Positions 1 through 8,489 of a DNA stretch of 64,000 nt are shown here, one piece after another (position 1 is the stretch's first letter; every line of letters starts with the position of its first letter). Source of the stretch: Roseivirga misakiensis (GTDB lineage Bacteria > Bacteroidota > Bacteroidia > Cytophagales > Cyclobacteriaceae). The notes under the pieces were generated by a model that was not told where the DNA came from, made no database searches, and saw nothing but the letters and a program-made list of their open reading frames with translations. The position numbers and the translations under genes are program-made. The stretch is taken from positions 1-64,000 of the forward strand of contig NZ_MDGQ01000004.1 of the NCBI RefSeq assembly GCF_001747105.1. The letters are read 5' to 3'.

Positions 1-127
1 ACAATCAATTACTCGAAGTAAACGTAACTCAGAAAAGATATCTCACTCCTCCAAATCTTGACAGTCACTAGCGTTCTAGCAACCCCTTTTTTAACACCCT
101 GGCAATCTCTCATCCCCAAAGCGGATG

Positions 128-156
128 CAAAGGTAATGAAATTATTTATTCCCAAA
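128..156 (-). promoter_or_regulatory. Leftward promoter P2 (TTTG-N17-TACCTTTG)
   Basis: A second minus-strand TACCTTTG lies at 128-135, with TTTG at 153-156 and a 17-base spacer. It is followed by a G/C-rich start region, as in P1. Tandem promoters of this kind are typical of rRNA operons, but the target gene is not in the window. Confidence 0.45.
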
Positions 157-243
157 ACAAACAAGAGGAAATAATTTAAAAATATTTTTTACCCCTGTTT
201 TGAGTGTTCATTATGTTAAATCCGCTCCTTGCGAACGGGACGA

Positions 244-272
244 CAAAGGTAATAGGTTTTATGGTAACTCAA
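244..272 (-). promoter_or_regulatory. Leftward promoter P1 (TTG-N18-TACCTTTG)
   Basis: On the minus strand the -7 element TACCTTTG occupies 244-251 and a TTG (-33) lies at 270-272 with an 18-base spacer. This fits the Bacteroidota primary sigma consensus TTTG/TAnnTTTG. The predicted start is near 240 and transcription runs leftward away from purA, so it belongs to an unseen gene. Confidence 0.5.
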
Positions 273-376
273 CACTTGTAGCAAGAAAGAAATTAAGGTT
301 TTTCTTAAATCACTGATTACCAGTCATACTCTTTCTTAAATACTTTTAGTGGCGTTAAAATTCCTTGTCGCACATC

Positions 377-412
377 AAAAAAAAGCAGCTACAAGCGGGT
401 GCTTGCAGCTGC
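377..412 (-). terminator. Rho-independent terminator of purA
   Basis: On the minus strand a 12-bp stem (385-396 with 401-412, one G-U pair, four-base loop) is followed by eight T (377-384). It lies 26 bases after the purA stop codon and ends the spoT-fur-STAS-purA group. Confidence 0.9.
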
Positions 413-437
413 TCTTCATTGATTATTTAGTCTTATA

Positions 438-1706
438 CTAATTAATAATCGTCTGCGTTCGGTCTGGACCTACAGATACAATCTTAATTGGCACTCCAGT
501 GGCTTTTTCTATATATGCTATATAAGAAGATAATTCTTCTGGCATATCATCCATAGACTTCACGCCCGTTACATCTACCTTCCAGCCTGGGAGGGTATCA
601 TAAACTGGTTCTACTTGTTCATCGACGAGTTGGAATGGCATTTCTTCTGTCAGCGTACCATCTGCGAGTTTATAGCTTGTGCAGACCTTAATTTCATCTA
701 GAATTGATAGCACGTCAGCTTTCATCATGAAAAGTTGTGTTACTCCATTTATCATGATGGCGTACTTTAAGGCTGGCAGGTCTAACCACCCACACCTTCT
801 TGCTCTACCTGTAGTAGCTCCAAATTCGTGGCCTTCGCGTTGAATAGCTTCTCCTGTTTCATCAAAAAGCTCGGTAGGAAAAGGTCCTCCGCCTACCCTA
901 GTACAATAGGCTTTGAATATCCCAAACACCTCTCCGATATTTCTAGGTGCTACACCTAATCCCGTACATGCCCCTGCGGTCATAGTATTTGAACTGGTTA
1001 CATACGGATAACTACCAAAATCTATATCTAGCAGAGATCCTTGAGCTCCTTCAGCAAGAACAGTATCAGAAGACGCTATACATTTATTTATTAGGTATTC
1101 TGAGTTCACCAGATTAAAGCCCCTTAAAAATTCTATCGCTTCAAAGAACGGAGCCTCAACTTCATCGAGGTCATAGTCCAGCTCATAGTGCTTGAGGGTA
1201 TTTTCATGCTTACCCACTAGATTTCTGTAGCGATCTTCAAAACCTGGTGCCATGATATCACCAACTCGCAAACCATTTCTTGCAATCTTATCTTGATAGG
1301 ATGGTCCTATTCCTTTTAGTGTAGACCCTATTTTATCTTTTCCTTTCGCCTTTTCATAAGCCGCATCTAGCAATTTATGTGTTGGTAGGATCAGCTGTGT
1401 CTTCTTTGAAATAAATAGATTGGCTTTTAGGTCAATTTCAAATTTATCTAATCCCTCTATCTCTTTTTTAAAGACTACTGGATCTAGGACGACCCCGTTA
1501 CCAATAATATTCTTGATTTTATCTCGAAAGATGCCTGAGGGGATTTGATGAAGCACGTGCTTGTGACCATCGAATTCTAGTGTATGCCCTGCGTTGGGTC
1601 CTCCTTGGAACCTTGCAACTACATTATATTTAGGAGCCAGATAGTCTACAACTTTTCCTTTTCCCTCGTCTCCCCACTGCAAACCCAATAGTACGTCTAC
1701 TTTCAT
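438..1706 (-). CDS. purA: Adenylosuccinate synthetase
   Basis: Joins IMP and aspartate using GTP to give adenylosuccinate, the first committed step from IMP to AMP; cytoplasmic homodimer. The P-loop-like GDEGKGK motif is at residues 12-18, with the catalytic Asp13 and His41 (in NAGHT) in place. The 422-residue length is normal for the family. It is the last gene of a minus-strand series after spoT, a Fur regulator and a STAS gene, 99 bases after the STAS stop, and a strong terminator follows it. A weak -7-like element (TAGCCTTG, one mismatch) lies at 1752-1759, so it may have its own promoter. PurA of other bacteria is inhibited by (p)ppGpp, so the link to spoT may be functional; that part is inference. 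Confidence 0.97.
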   Translation of the reverse strand: MKVDVLLGLQWGDEGKGKVVDYLAPKYNVVARFQGGPNAGHTLEFDGHKHVLHQIPSGIFRDKIKNIIGNGVVLDPVVFKKEIEGLDKFEIDLKANLFISKKTQLILPTHKLLDAAYEKAKGKDKIGSTLKGIGPSYQDKIARNGLRVGDIMAPGFEDRYRNLVGKHENTLKHYELDYDLDEVEAPFFEAIEFLRGFNLVNSEYLINKCIASSDTVLAEGAQGSLLDIDFGSYPYVTSSNTMTAGACTGLGVAPRNIGEVFGIFKAYCTRVGGGPFPTELFDETGEAIQREGHEFGATTGRARRCGWLDLPALKYAIMINGVTQLFMMKADVLSILDEIKVCTSYKLADGTLTEEMPFQLVDEQVEPVYDTLPGWKVDVTGVKSMDDMPEELSSYIAYIEKATGVPIKIVSVGPDRTQTIIN

Positions 1707-1805
1707 TTGTTATTTGTTTTCATCTGCCTTACACGGCAGGATATTATTTGGCAAGGCTAAATCCTTGGCCTTATTTATTATTAATTCTTTTTATCGAGTA
1801 ATGGA

Positions 1806-2147
1806 CTATGACTTTAATAGTTCCATAGCTTCTTGCTGATTGTCTGATATTTTAAAAATCGCAGTCAGCTTCGTTATGATCAACAGCTTTTTCACGTGAT
1901 CGGATGGTTTTACAATGGCAACTTCACCACCCTGATTTCTAAACTTTGTCAAAAGCGTAATCAACACGCCAATTCCACTACTATTGATGTATTTTACATG
2001 CTCAATATCTACCAAACAGAGAGAAACTCCTTTATTAATAGCTTCATTAGCAGCCTCGAGGATTCCCGAGCCACTATTCTCACCAATTAAATCCCCATTC
2101 AAAGAGAGCACAAGCACATCACCTTCTTGCTTAGCAGTAAATTCCAT
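1806..2147 (-). CDS. STAS-domain protein (anti-sigma factor antagonist-like)
   Basis: A small single-domain protein (113 residues from ATG at 2145-2147) of the SpoIIAA/RsbV type, which in other bacteria binds an anti-sigma kinase and is switched by serine phosphorylation. The phosphosite motif reads INSSGIG, where the usual D-S-S-G aspartate is replaced by Asn but the serine pair stays. I chose this start because it begins one base after the stop of the Fur gene, which suggests translational coupling; the longer open frame would overlap Fur by about 50 bases. No anti-sigma kinase or phosphatase gene is nearby. STAS domains also occur in lipid-asymmetry and stressosome proteins, so the partner is unknown. 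Confidence 0.85.
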   Translation of the reverse strand: MEFTAKQEGDVLVLSLNGDLIGENSGSGILEAANEAINKGVSLCLVDIEHVKYINSSGIGVLITLLTKFRNQGGEVAIVKPSDHVKKLLIITKLTAIFKISDNQQEAMELLKS

Positions 2148-2148
2148 A

Positions 2149-2619
2149 TCAATTTTCTTTATCTGTAGTCTGCGGTTTGTTAGACTTCTTTTTGGCAAAG
2201 AAGTAAAGTGTGTGGTGCATAATATCTATATCGAACATCTCCTCTAGGGTGTTCTTTATGTTTTGGATTCTTGGGTCACAAAACTCGACCACTTCGGATG
2301 AATCCACCATCAGAATATGATCATGTTGCTTATAACCATACGATTTCTCGTACTGCGCCATATTCTTTCCAAACTGGTGCTTTGTCACTAAGTCACATTC
2401 GACCAATAAATCCAAGGTATTATAAACTGTAGCTCTTGAGACTCTGTAGTTCTTGTTTTTCATGCTGATGTAGAGGGATTCTACATCGAAATGTCCATCG
2501 CGACTATAAATTTCTTCGAGGATTGCGAAACGTTCGGGTGTCTTTCTTAACCCCTTATTCTCAAGATAAGCGGTAAAAATCTCCCTGACTTCATCAAAGA
2601 CTTTTTGGTTAAGCGACAT
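2149..2619 (-). CDS. Fur-family transcriptional regulator
   Basis: 156 residues with an N-terminal winged helix ([14 protein letters not shown], then [14 protein letters not shown]) and a C-terminal dimerisation and metal domain carrying HDHILM and EFCDP. The two CxxC pairs that hold the structural zinc of classical Fur/PerR are absent: only two cysteines are present and they are not paired. This form is common in Bacteroidota as I recall it, so the metal or signal sensed cannot be named. It ends one base before the STAS start codon. A perfect -7 element is 17 bases before its start, so it can be transcribed separately from spoT. Confidence 0.9.
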   Translation of the reverse strand: MSLNQKVFDEVREIFTAYLENKGLRKTPERFAILEEIYSRDGHFDVESLYISMKNKNYRVSRATVYNTLDLLVECDLVTKHQFGKNMAQYEKSYGYKQHDHILMVDSSEVVEFCDPRIQNIKNTLEEMFDIDIMHHTLYFFAKKKSNKPQTTDKEN

Positions 2620-2636
2620 TTGAATTTATTAGGATG

Positions 2637-2644
2637 CAAATATA
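2637..2644 (-). promoter_or_regulatory. -7 element of the fur promoter
   Basis: TATATTTG on the minus strand matches TAnnTTTG. It lies between the spoT stop and the fur start. No clear -33 TTG is seen at the right distance. Confidence 0.5.
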
Positions 2645-2666
2645 AGATTCTTTACGATTTAGAATA

Positions 2667-4895
2667 CTAGCCTTCTTCTTTCTCTTCGTCAGAAATAGTT
2701 CGCGTAACGCGCATTACTCCCAATACCTTCTCGAGCTTGTGTATTAGCTGATCTAAATGCCGTGTACTGTTGATATAAAGCTTTATGTGCCCATCAAAAA
2801 TACCCGTTTCAGTATCTATACTTATCGATCGCATGTTCACCTTCAACTCGTTAGAAATGATATCCGTAACATCACGCATTAAACCCACTCGATCGGTACC
2901 GATAATTCTAAGGCCAGCCAAAAAAGCATTTTGTTGTTCGGAAAGCCACTTTGCCTTTACAATCCTATTGCCATGGTTTGACAATAATTCAGGTGCGTTA
3001 GGGCAAGTTGTTCTGTGAATCTTAATACCTTCATTAATAGTTACAAATCCAAAAACATCGTCTCCTGGTATTGGGTTGCAGCATTTAGCAAATTTATAGT
3101 CAAAGACATCCATATCTTCTCCTATTAATAGGATGTCGGTACCCTCCTTTTTTACCTTACTAAAGTCATCTGCGTACTCGAACTCTTTACTCTTGACTCT
3201 GGTGCTCTTCTGCTTCTTAGTCTTGAAATCTTTGAAATTCTTGATTTTAGACGCATCGATTACGCCCTTTCCTACCTTATAATAGAAGTCTGTTACTGTT
3301 TTTTCTTCAAAATAAGCCCTAAGTTGATTGGTCACGTCCCCATCAAACGGGATTTTCATTTGTTTGAGCTTTCGCTGAACAATCTCTTTTCCATCAAGGG
3401 CGGCTTTTTTCTTAGCCTCTTTTAGCGTGTCTTTTATCTTCGACTTGGCCTTAGAAGTAACTACGAATCGCAGCCAATCTTCATTTGGTTTTTGTTTACT
3501 CGATGTAAGAATCTCAATTTGATCCCCATTCTTTAATGCATAATCGAGCGGAACCAATTTATTATTCACTTTCGCGCCTAAACATTTCGCTCCTACTTCT
3601 GTATGAATGTCGAAGGCAAAGTCTAATGATGTGGCACCTTTCGGTAAAATCTTTAAATCTCCCTTTGGGGTGAAAACGAAAACTTCCTCATTAAAGAGAT
3701 TGGCTCTAAAGTCGTCAACAAACTCTATCGCATTGGTATCATTTTGCTCAAGCATTTCTCGAACCTTCCCAATCCAGAGTTCTAATCCAGACTCGTGCGA
3801 ATCCGACATACCATCCTTATATTTCCAATGTGCCGCGTAACCTTTTTCAGCAATGTCATTCATACGCTTGGTACGAATCTGAACCTCTACCCATTTACCC
3901 TTCTTACTCATCACGGTCGTATGTAAAGATTCATATCCATTAGCCTTCGGCGTACTCACCCAATCACGTAGGCGATCGGGGTTTGGAGTGTAGAAATCTG
4001 TAACAATCGAATAGACCTGCCAACAATCCGCCTTTTCTTGCTCATAAGGAGTATCGACGATAATTCTAACCGCGAAAAGGTCATAAACTTCTTCGAAAGG
4101 GATGTTTTGCTTTTTCATCTTACTCCAAATGGAATGGATAGACTTAGGCCGTCCCTTAACTTCGAAGTTGATATTAGCCTTATTGATCTCATCCAGAATA
4201 GGACTCATAAAGCTTTTAATAAATCGGGTTCTTGATGCTTTATTCTCGGCGATCTTGGCAACAATATCCTGGTATACTTCTGGTTCTGAATACTTCAACC
4301 AAAGGTCTTCTAATTCGGATTTAATGGCATATAGTCCCAGTCTGTGCGCCAACGGAGCGTAAAGGTAAATTGTCTCCGAAATTATCTTTAGTTGTTTATG
4401 CCTTGGCATGCTCCCTAGGGTTCGCATGTTATGGAGTCGATCGGCTAGCTTTACAAGAATTACCCTTACATCTTCTGAAAGGGTGAGCAGCATTTTTCGG
4501 AAATTTTCTGCCTGCTGCGAACTACCGTGATCAAAGACACCCGAAATCTTGGTTAATCCATCGATAATCTTCGCGACTTTTGGGCCAAAATCTTCTTCAA
4601 TTTCTTCTAGCTCAATCTCCGTGTCTTCAACAACATCATGCAACAGCGCAGCAATGATTGAGGTAGTTCCAAGACCAATCTCTTCAACACAAATTTCCGC
4701 TACTGCTAAGGGATGATAAATGTAAGGCTCACCAGATTTACGGCGCATTTCTTTGTGTGCCTCCTGAGAAGTGTAAAATGCCTTTTTAATAGACTTGGCA
4801 TCATCGTCTTTTAAAAATGGCTTTGCTTTTCGCAATAGCCGACGATACCGTCTTATGATTTCTTTTCTTTCTGCTTCTAAATCAACCGCAATCAT
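2667..4895 (-). CDS. Bifunctional (p)ppGpp synthetase/hydrolase (Rel/SpoT)
   Basis: Makes and degrades the alarmones ppGpp and pppGpp in response to starvation. Domains in order: HD hydrolase with His61 and the HDVVED motif at 86-91 intact; synthetase domain with GYESLHTTV and EVQIRT; TGS domain (FVFTPKGDLKILPKG); a Cys/His region with CCNPIPGDD and HRTTCPNA; C-terminal ACT domain (about 665-740). The hydrolase and synthetase motifs both look complete, so a dual enzyme is expected. The 742-residue length is normal. Its start is fixed by lack of another Met before residue 50, and a perfect -7 element lies only four bases upstream, which suggests a leaderless transcript. It heads the group with fur, STAS and purA. 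Confidence 0.96.
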   Translation of the reverse strand: MIAVDLEAERKEIIRRYRRLLRKAKPFLKDDDAKSIKKAFYTSQEAHKEMRRKSGEPYIYHPLAVAEICVEEIGLGTTSIIAALLHDVVEDTEIELEEIEEDFGPKVAKIIDGLTKISGVFDHGSSQQAENFRKMLLTLSEDVRVILVKLADRLHNMRTLGSMPRHKQLKIISETIYLYAPLAHRLGLYAIKSELEDLWLKYSEPEVYQDIVAKIAENKASRTRFIKSFMSPILDEINKANINFEVKGRPKSIHSIWSKMKKQNIPFEEVYDLFAVRIIVDTPYEQEKADCWQVYSIVTDFYTPNPDRLRDWVSTPKANGYESLHTTVMSKKGKWVEVQIRTKRMNDIAEKGYAAHWKYKDGMSDSHESGLELWIGKVREMLEQNDTNAIEFVDDFRANLFNEEVFVFTPKGDLKILPKGATSLDFAFDIHTEVGAKCLGAKVNNKLVPLDYALKNGDQIEILTSSKQKPNEDWLRFVVTSKAKSKIKDTLKEAKKKAALDGKEIVQRKLKQMKIPFDGDVTNQLRAYFEEKTVTDFYYKVGKGVIDASKIKNFKDFKTKKQKSTRVKSKEFEYADDFSKVKKEGTDILLIGEDMDVFDYKFAKCCNPIPGDDVFGFVTINEGIKIHRTTCPNAPELLSNHGNRIVKAKWLSEQQNAFLAGLRIIGTDRVGLMRDVTDIISNELKVNMRSISIDTETGIFDGHIKLYINSTRHLDQLIHKLEKVLGVMRVTRTISDEEKEEG

Positions 4896-4899
4896 AGTC

Positions 4900-4907
4900 C
4901 AAAGTTA
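4900..4907 (-). promoter_or_regulatory. -7 element of spoT, four bases from the start codon
   Basis: TAACTTTG on the minus strand, then GACT, then the ATG. Since transcription starts a few bases after this element, the mRNA would begin at or next to the start codon. No good -33 TTG is visible. Confidence 0.5.
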
Positions 4908-4954
4908 TATAAGATATTGCATGAATTTTTACTGAAAATTTCCTCTTACTGTTG

Positions 4955-4984
4955 TTGATTTAAAAAGTAAATCTCATACCTTTG
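4955..4984 (+). promoter_or_regulatory. Promoter of tRNA-Leu (TTG-N19-TACCTTTG)
   Basis: TTG at 4955-4957, a 19-base spacer and TACCTTTG at 4977-4984 form a full Bacteroidota promoter. The start is expected near 4989, about 17 bases before the mature tRNA. Confidence 0.75.
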
Positions 4985-5005
4985 CAATCCATTTTCAGAG
5001 TACCC

Positions 5006-5087
5006 GCGGATGTGGCGAAATTGGTAGACGCACTAGACTTAGGATCTAGCGCCTCAGGGCATGGGGGTTCGAGTCCCTTCATCCGCA
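5006..5087 (+). tRNA. tRNA-Leu (anticodon UAG)
   Basis: An 82-base class II tRNA. The acceptor arms GCGGATG and CATCCGC pair, the anticodon stem CTAGA/TCTAG (5033-5037, 5045-5049) holds loop CTTAGGA with anticodon TAG at 5040-5042, and the T-arm contains GGTTCGAGTCC. The long variable arm supports leucine. CCA is not encoded; the discriminator base is A at 5087. Confidence 0.95.
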
Positions 5088-5094
5088 CTAAAGG

Positions 5095-5130
5095 AACCCT
5101 CAGTCGAAAGACTCGAGGGTTTTTATTTAT
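5095..5130 (+). terminator. Terminator after tRNA-Leu
   Basis: A GAAA-capped hairpin formed by ACCCTC..GTC and GAC..GAGGGT is followed by TTTTTATTTAT. It ends the tRNA transcript 22 bases before the tig start codon. Confidence 0.8.
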
Positions 5131-5152
5131 GTTGACATAAAACTGTAAAGAA

Positions 5153-6478
5153 TTGGATATCACGTTAGACAAAAAAGATTCGAATTTAGCCTCTATTAAA
5201 GTTAAATTAAACGCGGCTGATTATCAATCGAAAGTAGACGAAAAAATCAAAGATTACAGCAAGAAGGCGCAAATCAAAGGTTTCCGTGCTGGAAAAGTGC
5301 CTAAAGGAGTAATTCAAAAAATGTATGGTAAGTCTATCCTTGTTGAAGAGATCAATCATTTGGTTGGTCATGCGCTGCAAGACTACATCAAAGACAACGA
5401 GCTTAGAATTTTAGGTGAGCCTTTACCTAACCAAAAGTCTGTAGATGCCGTGGACTGGGATAACCAAGAGGATTTCGAGTTTGAATACAACATCGGACTT
5501 GTTGAAGACTTTGCAGTTGAGCTATCTAAGAAGACAAAGGTTACTTCTTATGAAATCGAAGTTGATGACAAAGTAATCGATGAGACGATCGATAATGTGA
5601 GAAGCCAATTTGGAACAATGACTAACCCAGAGGTTAGCGAAGAGGGTGACACGCTCTTTGGAACTTTTAAGCAGGGTGAATTTGCTCACGACACTACCAT
5701 CGAGTTAAACGAATTGACAAAAACGGCTGCCAAGAAATTCATCGGAAAGAAGAAGGGTGACGAAATCAAGGTTGACTTGACGAAACTTCACAAAGATGAG
5801 TCGAAGCAAGCTGCTCAAATTGGTAAAACGGCTGATGAGCTTGCTGACATGGATAAGAACTTCGTATTTGAAGTTAAAAATGTGAATCGCAAGGAGCTAG
5901 CTGAAGTTAATCAAGAATTGTTTGATAAAACTTTTGGCCCTGATACTGTGAAGTCTGAAGACGAGTTCAAGGACAAAATCGTTGAAACTGTTGGCCAGAA
6001 TTATGGTAGAGAAACTGAAGCTTGGTTAAACAAAACAATTCAGGACACGCTCATCAAAAACACTAAAATCACTCTTCCAGATGAATTCTTAAAGGATTGG
6101 CTTAAGCACACTGGTGAGGGTAAAGTAACTGATGCTGACTTAGAAAAAGAATACCACTTATATGCCGATCAATTAAGGTGGAACTTGATTTCTGGGCAAG
6201 TAGCTAAGGATAACGAGGTAAAAGCTGAGCATGAAGACATTCAGGCGGCGACTCGTAAAATGATCGAAGCTCAGTTCATGGGTTCTGGCTTAGGCCAGCT
6301 TGGAGACCAAATGGATTCTTTTGTAGACAATTACTTACAAGGAGAAAATGGCCAAAACTACATGAAAATGGCAGAGCAAGTTCAACAAGAAAAAGTATTG
6401 AACTTCGTAGTAGAAAAGATCGATATTAAAACAAAAAAGGTGAGCTTAGATAAGTTCAAAGAAATAGTTGGTGCATAA
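5153..6478 (+). CDS. tig: Trigger factor (ribosome-bound chaperone and prolyl isomerase)
   Basis: Binds the ribosome exit tunnel and shields nascent chains. The N-terminal ribosome-binding domain (1-150) contains the signature-like GFRAGKVPKG; a diverged FKBP-like domain (about 155-250) and a helical C-terminal substrate domain follow. 441 residues is normal. The start is TTG: an in-frame stop lies at 5138-5140, the first in-frame ATG comes only after residue 50, and the sequence after TTG (MDITLDKK) agrees with what I recall of trigger factors in this phylum. Only 22 bases separate it from the tRNA terminator and I see no promoter there, so it may depend on readthrough. It precedes clpP and clpX, a common arrangement. 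Confidence 0.94.
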   Translation: MDITLDKKDSNLASIKVKLNAADYQSKVDEKIKDYSKKAQIKGFRAGKVPKGVIQKMYGKSILVEEINHLVGHALQDYIKDNELRILGEPLPNQKSVDAVDWDNQEDFEFEYNIGLVEDFAVELSKKTKVTSYEIEVDDKVIDETIDNVRSQFGTMTNPEVSEEGDTLFGTFKQGEFAHDTTIELNELTKTAAKKFIGKKKGDEIKVDLTKLHKDESKQAAQIGKTADELADMDKNFVFEVKNVNRKELAEVNQELFDKTFGPDTVKSEDEFKDKIVETVGQNYGRETEAWLNKTIQDTLIKNTKITLPDEFLKDWLKHTGEGKVTDADLEKEYHLYADQLRWNLISGQVAKDNEVKAEHEDIQAATRKMIEAQFMGSGLGQLGDQMDSFVDNYLQGENGQNYMKMAEQVQQEKVLNFVVEKIDIKTKKVSLDKFKEIVGA

Positions 6479-6513
6479 TCAGAACCACTTAACCTTTTTC
6501 GTTGTTATCTAAA

Positions 6514-6540
6514 AGTCCTTTCGTACAAGGGCTTTTTTTT
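6514..6540 (+). terminator. Terminator of tig
   Basis: A seven-bp stem (AGTCCTT at 6514-6520 with AAGGGCT at 6527-6533, one G-U pair) is followed by a run of T. The T run runs straight into the clpP -7 element. Confidence 0.85.
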
Positions 6541-6548
6541 TAATTTTG
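6541..6548 (+). promoter_or_regulatory. -7 element of the clpP-clpX promoter
   Basis: TAATTTTG matches TAnnTTTG and lies 23 bases before the clpP start. The -33 position falls inside the tig terminator hairpin, so terminator and promoter overlap. Confidence 0.6.
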
Positions 6549-6571
6549 TTAGTAAAGGTTTAAAAAAACGA

Positions 6572-7240
6572 ATGAATAACAGTAAAGAATTCCGAAAATA
6601 TGCGATTCACAACCAAGGTGTGAGTGGCTCAGCTATAGATGATTATTCTAATCATATCCAAAATATGACAAGATCAGTAATTGAGGAACGTCCTACGCGC
6701 TTTGCGGAGATTGATGTATTCTCGAGGTTGATCATGGACAGAATTATCTTCTTGGGCATGGGTGTTGACGATAATATCGCCAATATCATTACTGCCCAAT
6801 TATTGTTTTTAGAGTCGGTAGACCCGAACAGAGACATCGTTATGTACGTTAACAGCCCTGGCGGTTCGGTATATGCTGGTTTGGGAATGTATGATACCAT
6901 GCAGTTTGTAAAACCAGACGTGGCTACGATCTGTACTGGTTTGGCAGCGTCTATGGGTGCTGTTTTACTTGCTGGTGGTGCTGCTAATAAAAGAGCTGCA
7001 TTAAAGCACTCTAGAATTATGATTCACCAACCAATGAGTGGCATGCAAGGACAAGCTTCTGATATGGAGATTTCTTTGAAGCAGACCTTAGAGGTGAAAA
7101 AGGATTTATACGATATTTTGGCTCACCATTCTGGCCAAACGTATAATAAAATTGAAAAAGACTCGGATAGAGATTACTGGATGAGATCTGAAGAGGCAAA
7201 GAAGTATGGTCTAATCGACGAGGTTCTTGAAAGAAAATAA
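6572..7240 (+). CDS. clpP: ATP-dependent Clp protease proteolytic subunit
   Basis: Serine protease that forms a double heptamer and degrades proteins fed to it by ClpX. The nucleophile Ser127 lies in GLAASMGA, the catalytic His152 in IMIHQP, and the Asp is expected in the KDSDRDYW region. The N-terminal stretch of about 30 residues before the mature core may be processed. 222 residues is slightly longer than the usual 195-210. It is followed four bases later by clpX, so the two subunits are made together. Confidence 0.96.
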   Translation: MNNSKEFRKYAIHNQGVSGSAIDDYSNHIQNMTRSVIEERPTRFAEIDVFSRLIMDRIIFLGMGVDDNIANIITAQLLFLESVDPNRDIVMYVNSPGGSVYAGLGMYDTMQFVKPDVATICTGLAASMGAVLLAGGAANKRAALKHSRIMIHQPMSGMQGQASDMEISLKQTLEVKKDLYDILAHHSGQTYNKIEKDSDRDYWMRSEEAKKYGLIDEVLERK

Positions 7241-7244
7241 GAAT

Positions 7245-8471
7245 ATGGCTGAGGTTACTTGCTCTTTCTGTGGGCGTAATAAGAAGGATGTGGATCTGAT
7301 GATTTCAGGTATACATGCACACATCTGTAATCATTGTATTACACAAGCCAATCAAATACTTTCGGAGGAATTGAAGACAAAAACGTCTGAAGATGCGCCG
7401 AAATTTAATTTGATCAAGCCCATAGACATGAAAAAGTATCTTGATCAATATGTTGTTGGTCAAGACGAAGCAAAGAAAGTAATCTCAGTTGCTGTATACA
7501 ATCAATATAAAAGGCTGATCCAAAAAGCTGACCCTGATGATATTGTGATTGAAAAGTCGAATATCATCATGATTGGTGAAACGGGTACGGGTAAAACATA
7601 CATTGCAAAAACACTCGCTAAAATCCTACAGGTACCATTCTGTATAGCAGATGCTACTGTATTAACGGAGGCCGGTTATGTTGGAGAGGATGTAGAAAGT
7701 ATTCTAACGAGACTTCTTCAAGCGGCAAATTATGATGTTGAATCTGCAGAGCGTGGAATTATTTATGTAGATGAGATCGATAAAATCGCGAGAAAGTCTG
7801 ACAACCCTTCAATCACTAGAGATGTAAGTGGAGAAGGTGTTCAGCAAGCTCTACTTAAATTACTGGAGGGTACTTCTGTGAATGTACCGCCCCAAGGTGG
7901 AAGAAAGCACCCTGACCAAAAGATGATTTCTGTTAATACGGAAAACATCCTATTTATATGTGGTGGTGCTTTTGATGGTATTGCCAGACATATTGCCAAC
8001 AGGTTGAATACACAACCTCTCGGTTTCGCAGCAACTAAGGATGATGGACATGATGTAGATAGAGATAATTTGCATCAATATGTAAATGCTCAAGATCTAA
8101 AGGATTATGGATTGATTCCAGAGTTGATAGGTCGTTTACCGATTGTTACTCATTTAAATCCATTGAATACAACTATTCTGAAAAGCATTCTTACGGAACC
8201 TAAAAACGCACTTACCAAACAGTACACGAAACTGTTTGACATGGAAGAGACTGAACTAGTCTTTACTGATGGAGCACTGGACTATATTGTGGAAAAAGCG
8301 TTGGAGTTTAAATTAGGTGCCAGAGGTTTACGTTCAATCTGTGAAGCTATTATGACAGATGCCATGTTTGAGGTACCGTCAGATGAGAATACGAATTCTA
8401 TAGAAATAGATCGGGCTTACGCTCAGGAAAAGTTCGAGAAATCGAAATTTAAAAAACTTAAAGTGGCTTAG
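7245..8471 (+). CDS. clpX: Clp protease ATP-binding subunit ClpX
   Basis: AAA+ unfoldase that recognises tagged substrates and threads them into ClpP. The N-terminal zinc domain has CSFC and CNHC, followed by Walker A GETGTGKT, the pore loop GYVG, Walker B IIYVDEID, the RKH loop and sensor-2 GARGLRS. I start at ATG 7245, giving 408 residues that open with [10 protein letters not shown]; a TTG at 7227 would overlap clpP and adds nothing conserved. The stop codon is inside the loop of the terminator hairpin. Confidence 0.97.
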   Translation: MAEVTCSFCGRNKKDVDLMISGIHAHICNHCITQANQILSEELKTKTSEDAPKFNLIKPIDMKKYLDQYVVGQDEAKKVISVAVYNQYKRLIQKADPDDIVIEKSNIIMIGETGTGKTYIAKTLAKILQVPFCIADATVLTEAGYVGEDVESILTRLLQAANYDVESAERGIIYVDEIDKIARKSDNPSITRDVSGEGVQQALLKLLEGTSVNVPPQGGRKHPDQKMISVNTENILFICGGAFDGIARHIANRLNTQPLGFAATKDDGHDVDRDNLHQYVNAQDLKDYGLIPELIGRLPIVTHLNPLNTTILKSILTEPKNALTKQYTKLFDMEETELVFTDGALDYIVEKALEFKLGARGLRSICEAIMTDAMFEVPSDENTNSIEIDRAYAQEKFEKSKFKKLKVA

Positions 8472-8483
8472 GCCACTTTTTTT
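8460..8483 (+). terminator. Terminator of clpX overlapping its stop codon
   Basis: Stem AAGTGGC (8461-8467) and GCCACTT (8472-8478) with tetraloop TTAG, then T to 8483. The TAG stop at 8469-8471 is in the loop. The reverse strand also has T after the stem, so it may end the queD transcript too. Confidence 0.85.
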
Positions 8484-8489
8484 ATATCT

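Larger units (their letters stand above)
1..376. other. Gene-free left edge with two leftward promoters
   Basis: No convincing protein gene is seen here on either strand. Two perfect Bacteroidota -7 elements (TACCTTTG on the minus strand, at 244-251 and 128-135) lie in tandem and point out of the window to the left. The same octamer serves the tRNA-Leu at 5006. I infer the upstream leader of a stable-RNA operon, perhaps rRNA, whose mature part is outside the window. No 16S sequence is visible. Confidence 0.5.

Noticed and set aside
1725-1770. Two small dyads between STAS and purA
   Set aside because: Stems are only four to five bp without a T run. I could not support a terminator or riboswitch here.
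5132-5137. TTGACA before tig, like an E. coli -35 box
   Set aside because: The other promoters here are of the TAnnTTTG type and no matching -10 follows.
4960-5172. 70-codon minus-strand open frame over the tRNA-Leu
   Set aside because: It is antisense to a clear tRNA with its terminator; this is a common spurious ORF over tRNA genes.
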